A stretch of DNA of 64,000 nucleotides from Streptomyces sp. T39 (GCF_008042045.1 NZ_RDBP01000012.1:384509-448508); one strand, 5' to 3'. Positions 26,759-35,871 are shown, counted from the stretch's first letter. Notes: a model not told the origin generated them from the sequence alone. A program made the numbers and translations.

Positions 26759-27198
26759 GGACGACCTTCCTCCTCGACGCAGTGCCGGGCATTCACCCGG
26801 GCACGGAGATCGACCTCACCCGGGACTGGCTCGACTTCCTCGGCGGCCGCTGGCGCTGGACCGAGAAGCACACCGACGCCGGCGTCCCGACGATGCGGCA
26901 GATCGGCACGGACGCCCCCACGGAGCTGTACCCGCTGGACGAGCTGTACCTGTGGCGCGGCCCGTTGACACCGGCCCCCCGCCCCGCGACCACGGACCAG
27001 GCCGCCGCCGTGCTCCACGCGCCGTACAAGGGCGACGAACAGGTCCGTCCGCCGCTCCCGGTCAAGCCCGTCCTCAAGTCCCCGGCAGCGACCGCCGTCG
27101 CCGCTGTCGTCGCGGAGCCGAAGCCCGCCGACCCTGTGCCGTCGCCGGGCATGTTCGCCCAGTTCCTCGCCCGTCTGCGCCGTGGGGGTGCCCAGTGA
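26755..27198 (+). CDS. Conserved Streptomyces phage-type hypothetical protein
   Basis: 147 aa from GTG 26755, GTGA overlap. The first 70 residues (FLLDAVPGIHPGTEIDLTRD, FLGGRWRWTEK) form a compact domain of the kind seen in small proteins of Streptomyces phages; then a Pro/Ala linker and a short basic C-terminal helix (MFAQFLARLRRGG). Function unknown. Confidence 0.6.
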   Translation: MRTTFLLDAVPGIHPGTEIDLTRDWLDFLGGRWRWTEKHTDAGVPTMRQIGTDAPTELYPLDELYLWRGPLTPAPRPATTDQAAAVLHAPYKGDEQVRPPLPVKPVLKSPAATAVAAVVAEPKPADPVPSPGMFAQFLARLRRGGAQ

Positions 27199-27947
27199 AG
27201 TTGGACCTTCTCCGCCTCATGTCCCAGGACGTGCAGGCCGCCCTGGTCGCGAACCGGCGGACCGCGATGGGTATCGCGCTGGCCCTGGAACCGCGCGTCT
27301 CCGCCGCATTGGCCGGCGCCCGGCGGGAGGCGGCCGCAACGGCGCTCGCCGACGCGGCCACCGACCTCACCCACCTGCCCCAGTGGTTCACCCCCGCCCC
27401 GGGCGCGGACTGGGAAATCGGAGTGCTGGACGCCGCGACCCGTGTCGGTCGCACGGCTGAGAAGACCGCCGCAGAGAAGGACACCCGCGACAGCGTGTCG
27501 CACACGGGCGAGTCCACTCCGCTGGTCGTCTCGCGGTTCGACGTCGTCCTGCAACCCGCGCCGGAGGAGGGGCAGCTCCTCACCATCGGCGCGATCGCCG
27601 AGGACGGGCGCGCCGTCGCCCTGGTCCTCGACCCCGAGACCCGGGCCCGGCTCGCCGACTGGCTGCGGCCCGTCGCCCGCGTCTGGGTCGCCCGGCACGT
27701 CGACCAGCCGACCCCGCTCGGCACCTACGACGACCCGGCCGCCGCGCAGGAACACTGCGAGGCCGAGCTGTCCGCCGAACACCCCGCCGGCACCGCGCTG
27801 CTGTGGCGCTGGGACACCGACGAGGACGCGCCGGACGATCAGCCGCGCGAGCTGGTCGCCCGGATCGACGACACCGAGACGCCAACCGGCTACCTGGTCG
27901 CCCCGGTGGACGTCCAGTCCACCTACGACACCGAGGCCACCTGGTGA
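27195..27947 (+). CDS. Hypothetical early prophage protein
   Basis: 250 aa from GTG 27195, GTGA overlap. The N-terminal half is helical (LLRLMSQDVQAALVANRRTAMGIA). The C-terminal half is beta-rich and acidic. No catalytic motif that I recognise. It is the largest member of the overlapping train. Confidence 0.6.
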   Translation: MKLDLLRLMSQDVQAALVANRRTAMGIALALEPRVSAALAGARREAAATALADAATDLTHLPQWFTPAPGADWEIGVLDAATRVGRTAEKTAAEKDTRDSVSHTGESTPLVVSRFDVVLQPAPEEGQLLTIGAIAEDGRAVALVLDPETRARLADWLRPVARVWVARHVDQPTPLGTYDDPAAAQEHCEAELSAEHPAGTALLWRWDTDEDAPDDQPRELVARIDDTETPTGYLVAPVDVQSTYDTEATW

Positions 27948-28225
27948 GCCCGGCCCCCTCGGCCCGCCTGGCCGAGCTCGAGGACCAAGAGCAGGCCCTG
28001 CTCCTGCTGCTCCCGACCGAGGACATCACGGACCCGGGCGCGCGGGAGGCGTGGCAGCAGGTCGCCGCCGTCCTCGGCGTCGCGGTGCCGTACACGCGCC
28101 CGCTGGACGAGGAGCCGATCCCGTACACGCTCGTCGACCCGACGCCCTGTGCCCTGGTGTCCTCGGCCCGGCTCCGGGCGTTCCTCGCCCCCGCCCATCC
28201 CCGGCCGGGGAGGCGAGTCCGGTGA
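27944..28225 (+). CDS. Small hypothetical prophage protein
   Basis: 93 aa from GTG 27944, GTGA overlap on both sides. A helical N-terminus (ARLAELEDQEQALLLLL) is followed by a Pro-rich strand region. No domain recognised. Confidence 0.5.
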   Translation: MSPAPSARLAELEDQEQALLLLLPTEDITDPGAREAWQQVAAVLGVAVPYTRPLDEEPIPYTLVDPTPCALVSSARLRAFLAPAHPRPGRRVR

Positions 28226-28593
28226 CTCTTCTGCTGCCGCCCCGGTTCGACCGGGTCACGCACATCACCATCGCCGTCCCCATTCCGACGGCGCCCGACC
28301 TGCAGGGCCCCGACAGGCGGGCCGTGATCCCGGAGCGTGTCGAGATCACACTCAGGCGGACCGAGACAGGCCCGGACGTCCGGGAGTGGGCGCACGTCGC
28401 AGTCATCGGCCCGCGCCGCCTGCGTTCCGGCGCCGCCGGTCGGCACATCTCCGTGACCGGGTGGGAACGGGCACTCAACCGCGGCCCGCACGGCCACGTG
28501 CACCGGCCCGTCTGGCTCACCCTGACCCTGCGCCAGCAGCTCCCGGACGGCTGGCACTCGGCCGTCCTCGACCTGGCGGGGGTGACTCCGTGA
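28222..28593 (+). CDS. Hypothetical prophage protein, beta-rich
   Basis: 123 aa from GTG 28222, GTGA overlap. Alternating strands (THITIAVPIPTAP, RVEITLRRTETG, HVAVIGPRRLR, WLTLTLRQQLPDGWHSAVLDLAG) suggest a small beta-sandwich. No family named. Confidence 0.55.
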   Translation: MTLLLPPRFDRVTHITIAVPIPTAPDLQGPDRRAVIPERVEITLRRTETGPDVREWAHVAVIGPRRLRSGAAGRHISVTGWERALNRGPHGHVHRPVWLTLTLRQQLPDGWHSAVLDLAGVTP

Positions 28594-28790
28594 CCACGAC
28601 CGACAGCGTCCTTTGGCCGGTGGCCATCTCCGCCGGCGCCTGGGGCCTCGGGCTGATCGTGGTCTTCCGCACTGCCCCCGCCGTCGCGCACGCCACCGTG
28701 CGCCTGGTCGTGGCCGTCCGGCGGGCGGTGCGCCAGCAGGCAGTGGTCGTCACGGCCGTGGTCGTCCTACTGGGAGGTCCTCGTGCCTGA
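28590..28790 (+). CDS. Small membrane protein
   Basis: 66 aa from GTG 28590, GTGA overlap. One or two hydrophobic segments (SVLWPVAISAGAWGLGLIVVF and VVVTAVVVLLGG) flank a basic stretch, so it probably spans the membrane. Confidence 0.5.
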   Translation: MTTTDSVLWPVAISAGAWGLGLIVVFRTAPAVAHATVRLVVAVRRAVRQQAVVVTAVVVLLGGPRA

Positions 28791-28983
28791 CACCGTCCTG
28801 TTCCTGCTCCTGGTCCTCGCTGTCGCCGCCGCCATCGGCGGTCCGGTCTGGGCCGTGCACACGGTGCGGGCTCTCGCCCGGCGCCGGTGGTGCCCGCACC
28901 TGCCCGCTCTTCACCACCCCGGCCCCCGGGGCCGGGTGCGGTGCGAGATGTGTGGCCGCCGCCCCGCCCCGACACGACGGTGA
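28783..28983 (+). CDS. Small membrane protein with C-terminal Cys/His cluster
   Basis: 66 aa from GTG 28783 with GGGAGG upstream, overlapping the previous gene by 8 bp. One membrane span (FLLLVLAVAAAIGGPVWAV) is followed by CPHLPALHH...CEMCGRR, a likely zinc site on the cytoplasmic side. Confidence 0.5.
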   Translation: MPDTVLFLLLVLAVAAAIGGPVWAVHTVRALARRRWCPHLPALHHPGPRGRVRCEMCGRRPAPTRR

Positions 28984-29231
28984 CCGGCGAGCCGGACGGT
29001 GCCCCGCGGTGCGGGAGCCCGGCCCGTCCGCATGACGCCGCCCCGCCCCGGCTGTTCCCCGCGGGTTGGTTCTGCGCCCTTCACACCCCACGCGCCCGCC
29101 GCGGCCTGCCGGAGATTCCGCCCGGCCCCGGCTGGCCCCCCGGCAACTACCTCAACCGCGACCTCGAGCACCAGGAGGACACCCATGACGACTGCACCCG
29201 CGCGACGGAGCCCGGCCCCGACCCCGCGTGA
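28980..29231 (+). CDS. Small hypothetical prophage protein
   Basis: 83 aa from GTG 28980, GTGA overlap. Two Cys (RCGSP, WFCALH) and many Pro; the last 15 codons overlap the next gene in another frame. Weak evidence beyond the coupling pattern. Confidence 0.4.
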   Translation: MTGEPDGAPRCGSPARPHDAAPPRLFPAGWFCALHTPRARRGLPEIPPGPGWPPGNYLNRDLEHQEDTHDDCTRATEPGPDPA

Positions 29232-29622
29232 CCTCGCCCAGCGGCCGGCCCCCGCGCCGCTGGCGTCCGACGCTCTGATCGAGACGCTCAGCAGCCTCCC
29301 CGACGGCGCATTCCTCGCTGTCTGGTACCGGGGCATGGACAGCTCCTCGATGGGCCGGTCCGTGCGCCTGGTCGGCGCCGCGCTCGCCGAGCTGGCCGAC
29401 CCCGACTCCGGGCAGATCCCGCCCCACCGCCAGCCCCGCGCCGCCGGCCTCATGACGGCCACCGGCCTCGCCCGCTACCAGATCGACGGCGCACTCAGCC
29501 TCATGCGCAAGCGGCTCTGGCTCCAGATCCGGCGCGCCCCCGGCCCCAACTCCCGCTCCTACGACCGGTGCGACCTGCTGCTCCGCATCCCCGCCCGGTA
29601 CCTGCCCGGCCTCACCAAGTAG
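29185..29622 (+). CDS. Winged-helix-like prophage DNA-binding protein
   Basis: 145 aa from ATG 29185 with AGGAGG 8 bases upstream, the strongest ribosome site in this train. The region ALIETLSSLPDG...GLARYQIDGALSLMRKRLWLQIR followed by the wing-like DLLLRIPARYLPGL resembles a winged helix. It probably regulates or helps replication; it resembles the N-terminal part of the gene at 30,378 in style. Confidence 0.55.
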   Translation: MTTAPARRSPAPTPRDLAQRPAPAPLASDALIETLSSLPDGAFLAVWYRGMDSSSMGRSVRLVGAALAELADPDSGQIPPHRQPRAAGLMTATGLARYQIDGALSLMRKRLWLQIRRAPGPNSRSYDRCDLLLRIPARYLPGLTK

Positions 29623-29639
29623 CCCAGGAGACCACCGAC

Positions 29640-30356
29640 ATGCCCACGCCCACCCAGCACTGGACCGACTCGCTGCACGACTCCGTGTGGTCCCTGTACG
29701 CCGCGGCGCACGAGTACCAGACCGCCGCCCGCGCCGCCCACGTCGCCCTGCAGTCCGTGGAGATCGACCGCCGGCAGATCCACGAGGGCCAGGTCGACGC
29801 CGTCCGCCTGATCGGCGACCGGGGCGACTCGCAGACCCGCCGGCGCGAACCGCACCAGCAGGCTGTGTTCGCGCTGCACCGGCAATACGGCGACATCGCC
29901 CGGGGCATGGACCGCCGGTACCAGGACGCCGCCCTGCTCTACGCGACCGGCGCGGTGTGGGCCGTCAACGCCGTCCTCGACGGCGACACCCCGCCGGTCG
30001 TGGAGTTCCTCCGCGACGAAAACGGCGACCTGGTCCACCGCGCGGTGACCCTGCCGACGCTGGACCGCTACTCCGAGGCCACCGCCTTGGCGGCCGCGTA
30101 CGAGCGCCTGGCCACCTGCATGGACGCGGAGCGGTACGCCGAGGACCTGGCCGGCGCCGACTACGTCACCGAACCCGAGGCTGCCGAGATGTTCCGCGCC
30201 GGTGCCGAGGCGGACGGCATGGCAGACGCCGCGTTCGCCTACGGCCTCGCCGCGCAGAAGGCCGTCAGCTTCGTCCTCAACGGCCCCCGCCGCGAACGCG
30301 AACGGCAGCTTGCCCTCGCCCGCGCAGCCGCGGCGGCCGACACCACCACCGCCTGA
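29640..30356 (+). CDS. Hypothetical prophage protein, helical
   Basis: 238 aa from ATG 29640 with CAGGAG about 11 bases upstream. Almost entirely helical (YAAAHEYQTAARAAHVALQS, ALAAAYERLATCMDAERYAED, AAQKAVSFVLNG). No motif for a known enzyme. Located immediately before the DNA-binding gene at 30,378. Confidence 0.6.
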   Translation: MPTPTQHWTDSLHDSVWSLYAAAHEYQTAARAAHVALQSVEIDRRQIHEGQVDAVRLIGDRGDSQTRRREPHQQAVFALHRQYGDIARGMDRRYQDAALLYATGAVWAVNAVLDGDTPPVVEFLRDENGDLVHRAVTLPTLDRYSEATALAAAYERLATCMDAERYAEDLAGADYVTEPEAAEMFRAGAEADGMADAAFAYGLAAQKAVSFVLNGPRRERERQLALARAAAAADTTTA

Positions 30357-30377
30357 CCCACCCCGGGAGACCACGCC

Positions 30378-31229
30378 ATGTCCGCCGCCGTCGCGCACGC
30401 AGCACCCACCGGTGCTGCCTCGGCGCGCCCCCACGCAGCCGCGCCCGCGGCCGCCGGGGCACGCCCGCGCGCCGGCGGCGGCTTGCGTATCTGTGTGCCC
30501 CTGCGCCTGGTTGTAGGTGCGCAGTACCGCGACGCGGCCCTGCGCACCTACATCAAGATCGCAGCACTCGCCCTCAGGCCCGCCGGCTGCCGCGCCAAGG
30601 TCGTCACGATCGCCGGATGGCTCGGGACGTCCGCCTCGGAGATCGAGCGAGGCCTGCGCGACCTGCAGAACCCCGACCCGGTCGACGGCATCACCGAGGT
30701 CCTCACCACCCGCAAGACCATGCGGGACGGCACCGGCGAGTCCGCCCACCGCACCGTCCGCCCCGTCGAGACGGACGCCGGCGAGCTGTTCGTGTGGATC
30801 CCGGTCCGGGCCGCGGACGTCCTGCGGCCCCGCCTGCTGCGCCTGTACGGGGCGATCGCCTACGCGCAGGCCCGGCGCATGCCGCTGACCGTGCGGGAGC
30901 TCGCCGACCACCTGCGCCACGAGTCCGGTGACCACCAGGGCGAGACGCTCACCGAGCGGCAGACGGCCCGGCTCCTGGACGAGCTCGCCGCCACCGGCTG
31001 GATCACCGTCCACCACCGCCAGGGCCCGCGCGGCCGCCATGCCTATGAGGCCAACCCCAGCCCGCTGCACAGATGCTCGAGCAGATGGGAGAGGCCGGGT
31101 ACGGCCTCGTCCAGTCCCTCGCCAACGCCTCCGATCAGCAGTTCAAGGACATCGTCGCCAAGCTCAAGAAGACCGGCGACATGGCCAAGGCCACGCTCGC
31201 CGATTTCACCCAGCAGCTCACCGGGGTGA
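30378..31229 (+). CDS. Prophage replication/HTH protein truncated and fused at its 3' end
   Basis: 283 codons from ATG 30378 (GGGAGA upstream). Residues about 35-230 look like two winged-helix segments (AKVVTIAGWLGTSASEIERGLRDLQ and TVRELADHLRHESGD...LLDELAATGWITVHHR broken by linkers), typical of phage replication initiators or regulators. After about residue 230 (YEANPSPLH) the protein becomes Ser/Pro-rich nonsense that is simply the tape-measure sequence read out of frame. The original C-terminus has therefore been lost at the deletion junction near 31,070. DNA-binding part may still fold. Confidence 0.65.
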   Translation: MSAAVAHAAPTGAASARPHAAAPAAAGARPRAGGGLRICVPLRLVVGAQYRDAALRTYIKIAALALRPAGCRAKVVTIAGWLGTSASEIERGLRDLQNPDPVDGITEVLTTRKTMRDGTGESAHRTVRPVETDAGELFVWIPVRAADVLRPRLLRLYGAIAYAQARRMPLTVRELADHLRHESGDHQGETLTERQTARLLDELAATGWITVHHRQGPRGRHAYEANPSPLHRCSSRWERPGTASSSPSPTPPISSSRTSSPSSRRPATWPRPRSPISPSSSPG

Positions 31230-31924
31230 ACAAGGGGCAGCAGCAGTTCTCGGCGGACCTGCAGCAGCTCGCCGCGATGGGCTACGGCGACCTCGCCATG
31301 GCGCTCGCGGCGCAGGGCGACGCCACCGCGATGCAGCTCGCGCGGGGCGCGGTGACCGGCGGCGCCCGGGAGCGGGACGCGGCCAACAAGGCCGTCCAGT
31401 CCAACCGGGCGACGCTCACGGGCGAGGACCTGGCCGCGTCCCTGGTGCTGCTGTCCACGCTGCGTGGCGGCCCGGGCCGCGGGTATGCCGAGCTGGTCGC
31501 CGCAGGCCTCGACCCGGGCACGATCCGGGCCCTGGTGCCCCGGATGCTCGGGCAGATTCAGGCCCTGCCGGAGGAGAACAAGGCGCACTTTCTGCGGCAG
31601 TGGGCGCAGCAGGGCGGTGGGGTGGCGATGGCTCGGGGCGGGATCCTCACCCGGCCCACCGCCGTCCTCGCGGCGGAGGCCGGCGACGTCGAATCGTGGA
31701 TCCCCGTCAACGGCTCCCCGCGCTCGCGTGGGCTGCTGTCCGCCACTGCACAGCTCATGGGCTACAGCCTCACCCCGGCGGCCCGCTACGGGCCCGCCCG
31801 GGGCGCAGGCGCCACGAGCGTGCGGGAGGGCGACCGGCATTACTCGGTCACCCTCAACGGCGCCCGCCAGACCACGGCGGAGCAGGCGCGCGACGTGGTC
31901 CGTCACATGGAACTCCTCACCTGA
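31061..31924 (+). pseudogene. C-terminal remnant of tail tape-measure protein
   Basis: The frame from the junction (ATG 31073 onward, 283 aa) reads LEQMGEAGYGLVQSLANAS, GDMAKATLADFTQQLTG, QQFSADLQQLAAMGYGDLA, then a Gly-rich end with RGGILTRPTAVLAAEAG and WIPVNGSP. This is the C-terminal domain of actinophage tape-measure proteins, which are normally well over 1,000 aa and decide tail length. No ribosome site precedes it, and the frame is open backwards into the fused neighbour gene. It is followed by the distal tail gene in correct phage order. Confidence 0.8.
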
Positions 31925-31940
31925 GAAAGGGGGCCGCCGG

Positions 31941-32801
31941 ATGTATCTGCCGGGTACGGACCTGGGCGGCATGCGGGCGGACCTGGGCGAGCTGCCGCTC
32001 GGTGCGGTCGACGCGAACGGGGTGGCCTGGTTCCTGCAGGGGATGCAGGGCTGGGACTCGCCGGAGCTCCGCGCCGAGCTGCAGCAGCGCGAGGGCGATC
32101 ACGGGGCCTGGCACACGCCCGGCTACCTCGCCGAGCGGCCCGTCTCGCTCACCGGGACGATCGTGGCCCCGGACCGGGCCGCGCTGGAGGACGCGATGGA
32201 CCGGGCGCGGGCGGCGGCCGCGCTCGAGGACGTCCTCCTGGTCGTGCGCGAGCACATCCCCCGCCAGGCCGTCGTGCGCCGCAGCGGCCGGCCGGTCATG
32301 GAGTACACCACCGACCGGATCGCGACGTACAGCCTGATGGTGACGGCCGCCGACCCGCGCCGGTACGCCACCGAGGAGCAGTCCGGAAGCACGCCGCTCG
32401 CCTCGTCGACCGGCGGGCTGACGCTGCCGGCAACGCCGCCGCTGACCCTGGCGGCGACCACGGTGTCCGGGGAGGTGTCGGCCTACAACTCGGGCGACCT
32501 CGCCACCCGCCCGGTCCTGCGGATCGACGGGCCGGTGGCCGCCCCCCGCGTCTACGCCCAGTACGAGGACGCCGCGGTGCGCGCGCTGCTGTACGCGGAG
32601 ACGCTCGGCGCCGGGGACCAGCTCGTCATCGACGTCGACGCCAAGTCCGTGACCCTCAACGGCACCGCCAGCCGCAGGCGGTTCCTGACCGCCCAGTGGC
32701 CGGAGATCCCGCCGCGTCAGACCGTCCGTTTCCAGTTCACCGCCGACGTCTACGCGCCCGGCGCACAGCTCACCGTCACCTGGCGGTCGGCATGGATGTA
32801 A
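31941..32801 (+). CDS. Siphovirus distal tail protein (Dit-like)
   Basis: 286 aa from ATG 31941, 16 bp after the tape-measure stop, with AAAGGGGG upstream. N-terminal YLPGTDLGGMRADLGELPLG, WFLQGMQGWDSPEL, then RPVSLTGTIVAPDRAALEDAMDRAR and a C-terminal beta-sandwich (DQLVIDVDAKSVTLNG) match the phage distal tail/Dit fold. In intact phages it forms the hub ring at the tail tip. Complete in length. Confidence 0.8.
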   Translation: MYLPGTDLGGMRADLGELPLGAVDANGVAWFLQGMQGWDSPELRAELQQREGDHGAWHTPGYLAERPVSLTGTIVAPDRAALEDAMDRARAAAALEDVLLVVREHIPRQAVVRRSGRPVMEYTTDRIATYSLMVTAADPRRYATEEQSGSTPLASSTGGLTLPATPPLTLAATTVSGEVSAYNSGDLATRPVLRIDGPVAAPRVYAQYEDAAVRALLYAETLGAGDQLVIDVDAKSVTLNGTASRRRFLTAQWPEIPPRQTVRFQFTADVYAPGAQLTVTWRSAWM

Positions 32802-32826
32802 CCCCCCGATGTGAGAGGAGCCGTTG

Positions 32827-33810
32827 ATGCCCACGGACCCGACATGGATGAACACCGTGGCCTACGACGGGCCGGAGCTCCGCCGGGCGGACTCCCTGCT
32901 GCTGATGGGCAACGCCGCGGCGGGCGGCGGCCGCAGCGGCGTGCGGCCCGGCGACCCGGGCCTGACCGTGTCCCTGGCCGGATCGACGATCAACGTGTCC
33001 GCGGGGGTCGCGGCGATCGCCTGGCCCGGGCAGGGCGTCTACCGCGTCGCTCTGCCGGCCTCCGCCTCGCCCGGCTCGGTCGCGGCCGCGCACGCCACGC
33101 TGCCGAGGATCGACCTCGTGTATCTGCGCGTGTGGGACACCGACGTCGACGCCTCCGGCCTGCGGCAGGGCGACGTCGTGTATCTCGCCGGGACCGCCTC
33201 GTCGACGCCGGCCGCGCCGGTCCCGGCCGGGACGGTCATCTACATGCCGCTCGCCACGATCAGCGTGCCCGCCTCCGGCGGCGGCTCCCCGGCCGTCTCC
33301 ACCGCGGTCCGCCCGGTCACCGTGGCCCCGGGCGGCATCCTGCCCGGGCAGACGTCGACACCCTCGTCCCCGTACGCCGGGCAGGCCTGGCACGACGGCA
33401 CCGACCTCAAGGTCTGGAACGGCGCATCCGTCGACACGTACGCGAAGGTCCGCACCACCCCGTGGACCAACCTCAGCGTCGCGGCAGGGTTCACCACGCC
33501 GTTCGGATCCCTGTCCCCGCTCGGCGCCCGCCTGGTCGTCGACGACGGCGTGACCATGGTCAAGCTCCGCGGCTCCGTCGGCTGCACCGCCGACGTCACC
33601 ACCGCCCAGGTGTTCGCCACGTTCCCCGCCCAGTTCCGGCCGCCGTCCGGACAGCTGCGCACCATCACCGTGGCCCGGAACTACAACGCGTCGACGGCCG
33701 GCAGCACCCGCGTCGAGGTCGCCTCCAACGGCACGGCCACCGTCTACGGCTCGGTGGCCCCCGGGCAGACGACGTGGTTCTGCTTCGACGGATGCGAATA
33801 TGACCTCTAA
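32827..33810 (+). CDS. Minor tail protein / receptor-binding candidate
   Basis: 327 aa from ATG 32827 with GAGGAG 6 bases upstream (TTG 32824 is an alternative). The N-terminal 150 residues resemble baseplate-attachment domains (DLVYLRVWDTDVDASG, GDVVYLAGTAS). Near 180-215 a PSSPYAGQAWHDGTDLKVWNG segment is a peptide common in phage tail fibres. The C-terminal part is a beta-sandwich that could bind the cell surface. Overlaps the next gene by 11 bp. Confidence 0.7.
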   Translation: MPTDPTWMNTVAYDGPELRRADSLLLMGNAAAGGGRSGVRPGDPGLTVSLAGSTINVSAGVAAIAWPGQGVYRVALPASASPGSVAAAHATLPRIDLVYLRVWDTDVDASGLRQGDVVYLAGTASSTPAAPVPAGTVIYMPLATISVPASGGGSPAVSTAVRPVTVAPGGILPGQTSTPSSPYAGQAWHDGTDLKVWNGASVDTYAKVRTTPWTNLSVAAGFTTPFGSLSPLGARLVVDDGVTMVKLRGSVGCTADVTTAQVFATFPAQFRPPSGQLRTITVARNYNASTAGSTRVEVASNGTATVYGSVAPGQTTWFCFDGCEYDL

Positions 33811-34885
33811 GCCGGTCGAGCTCGACTGGTACGGCTGCGACCTGCGCACCGGCCGCATCGTCGAGGACCTCCCCGCCCTGCGCCCCACCGGGGTCCTCTC
33901 CCGCCGCCTCGGCGCGCACACGTCGACGAGCTTCGAGCTCGCCCTCGGCGGTGCGCCGGCGGACTGGGAGGCCGCCACCGCCCCGGGCCGCAGCCTCCTG
34001 GTCGCCGTCGACCGGGCCACCGACACCCCCGTGTGGCCCGGCATCGTCCTCACCCGCGGCGGCGGCAGCGCCCAGACCGTGAGCCTGGGCGCCGCGACCC
34101 CGGAGGCCTACCTGGAGCGGCGGTACACCGGGGACGTGACGATCGTCCAGCAGGACCAGGCGGACGCGGCCGCCGCCGCGGCGACGCCGGCGCTCACGCA
34201 GGGCCCGCCGTTCGTCCTCGACACCACGGCGACCGGCACCCTCATGGACTGGATCGTTCTCGACGGCGACGACCGCACCGCCCTGTCCGCGCTCCAGGAG
34301 CTCATGGGCCTCGACGGCGGCCCGGAGTTCACCGTCGACGTCGCATGGAAGGGCGACCGGAGCGGGTTCGACCTGCCGCTGCGGATCGCCCCCCGCATCG
34401 GATCCCAAGCGGTGAGTCCGGAGGGGACGTTCGATTTCCCCGGCTGCATCACGTCGTACGCGCTCGCCGAGTCGTACGAGGCCGGGAAGGGCGCCACCGT
34501 CACGCAGGCGCGCGGCGAGGGTGAGGGAACGTCACGGCTCACCAGCGTGCCGCAGGTCGCCGACCAGCTCGAGGCGCTCGGCTGGCCGCGCCATGTCTAC
34601 CGGTTCACCCCGGCCACCGGGGTCACCGACCCCGACCAGCTCACCCGTCACGCCGCCCAGGCCCTCGCCCTCATGGGCACCGGCGCCCAGGTCTGGACCG
34701 TGGACGCCGTCGCCTCCGCCGCCCCGCGTATCGGCCGGGACTGGGCGCTCGGCCACACCGTCCGCATCTCCGTCACGGCCTCGCCCCGGCACCCGAACGG
34801 CGTGGACGTCGTCGCCCGCGCCTGGTCCTGGGAGCTCGACCCCGGAGCGGACCGCGTCCGCCCCATCCTCGTTCAGGAGGACTAG
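33800..34885 (+). CDS. Minor tail protein, baseplate-hub type
   Basis: 361 aa from ATG 33800. N-terminal VELDWYGCDLRTGRIVEDLPAL and a repeated beta structure with central GVLSRRLGAHTSTSFELAL, plus a C-terminal DVVARAWSWELDPGADRVRPIL, are typical of Streptomyces phage hub proteins located after Dit (possibly the ReqiPepy6 Gp37-like group; a profile search would decide). No lysin motif is seen. Complete. Confidence 0.65.
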   Translation: MTSKPVELDWYGCDLRTGRIVEDLPALRPTGVLSRRLGAHTSTSFELALGGAPADWEAATAPGRSLLVAVDRATDTPVWPGIVLTRGGGSAQTVSLGAATPEAYLERRYTGDVTIVQQDQADAAAAAATPALTQGPPFVLDTTATGTLMDWIVLDGDDRTALSALQELMGLDGGPEFTVDVAWKGDRSGFDLPLRIAPRIGSQAVSPEGTFDFPGCITSYALAESYEAGKGATVTQARGEGEGTSRLTSVPQVADQLEALGWPRHVYRFTPATGVTDPDQLTRHAAQALALMGTGAQVWTVDAVASAAPRIGRDWALGHTVRISVTASPRHPNGVDVVARAWSWELDPGADRVRPILVQED

Positions 34886-35620
34886 ATGCCCACCCCCGCC
34901 CACCAGCTCCCCGGCGGCCCGACCGACCTCAACCGACGCGTCGCCGCCCTCGAACGCGAGCTCCGCGAGCTGCGCGCCGCCCGCCGCGCCCGCCACACCT
35001 CCCTCGACGTCGACGGCGCCCTGCGCCTGGTCGACGCGCAGGGCAACGTCCTCACCGAGATGACCAGCTCATTCGGCGGCAGCCGGGCCGCGGTCGCCGC
35101 GTATGAGGAGCGCTCAGAGCGGCAGTTCTACGCCGCCCTCGCCGCCGGGGACCTTGCCTTCGGGATCGAGGGCATGCGCCGCCAGGACGAGGGCCGCGTC
35201 GCCTTCGCCGACCTCGGCGACCGCCTCGAGCTCTACCTGTCCTCCGGCAGCCGCGAGAGCGCCGCCAGCAGCCTCATGGTCATGTACTCCGGCACCGCGC
35301 CCGGGTCCGGGGACAGCCTCATCGACCTCGTCACCGACAAGGTCGCCGTCGGCGGCGTGCTCACCGCCGGCAGCATCGCGGTGGGCACCACCACCGTCAC
35401 GCCGAGCGCGGCGAACATCCCGACCTCCTTCATGGTGACCGGCCTCAACGTCCGGGGCAGCAACCTCCGCGCGTACGTCACCGCGGCGACCGCCGTCCCC
35501 GGCGGCGCCGGCGTTACCGGCGTCGGCGCCACCAACGTCACATCAGGCGGGTTCACCCTCTGGGTCACCCGCGCGAACACCACCGCAACCGCCCTCTACT
35601 GGATGGTGATAGGCCAATGA
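34886..35620 (+). CDS. Tail fibre-like minor tail protein
   Basis: 244 aa from ATG 34886, directly abutting the previous TAG; AGGAGG is 5-10 bases upstream. An N-terminal coiled coil (LNRRVAALERELRELRAARRAR) suggests trimer formation, followed by beta-rich repeats with DVDGALRLVDAQGN and a Gly/Thr-rich C-terminus. Fits a short fibre. Overlaps the next ATG by 4 bp. Confidence 0.6.
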   Translation: MPTPAHQLPGGPTDLNRRVAALERELRELRAARRARHTSLDVDGALRLVDAQGNVLTEMTSSFGGSRAAVAAYEERSERQFYAALAAGDLAFGIEGMRRQDEGRVAFADLGDRLELYLSSGSRESAASSLMVMYSGTAPGSGDSLIDLVTDKVAVGGVLTAGSIAVGTTTVTPSAANIPTSFMVTGLNVRGSNLRAYVTAATAVPGGAGVTGVGATNVTSGGFTLWVTRANTTATALYWMVIGQ

Positions 35621-35871
35621 TCAAGGTCGACAGAACCGATGACGTTCCCTCCGAGCCGCAGCCGATCGTCTGGCAGCCCTACCTGTACTACCGGGTCACC
35701 GCCCGGGACGAGAACGAGGACTGCGTTAACTACGAGCAGGTGTTCCTCTGTGAGCCGTTCTACTCCAACGACGGCGCCCCGATCCGCACGCGCGTCGTGT
35801 GCGGCCGCTGCGGTCACGACATGACCCTGCTGACCGCCGAGCTCCTGGTCCCGCAGCCCGAGGTCTCCTGA
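35617..35871 (+). CDS. Small hypothetical late protein with CGRC motif
   Basis: 84 aa from ATG 35617, ATGA overlap. Residues 66-73 VCGRCGHD form one Cys pair, and two further Cys occur upstream (ENEDCVNY, FLCEPF). No known family. It closes the tail unit before a terminator. Confidence 0.55.
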   Translation: MIKVDRTDDVPSEPQPIVWQPYLYYRVTARDENEDCVNYEQVFLCEPFYSNDGAPIRTRVVCGRCGHDMTLLTAELLVPQPEVS

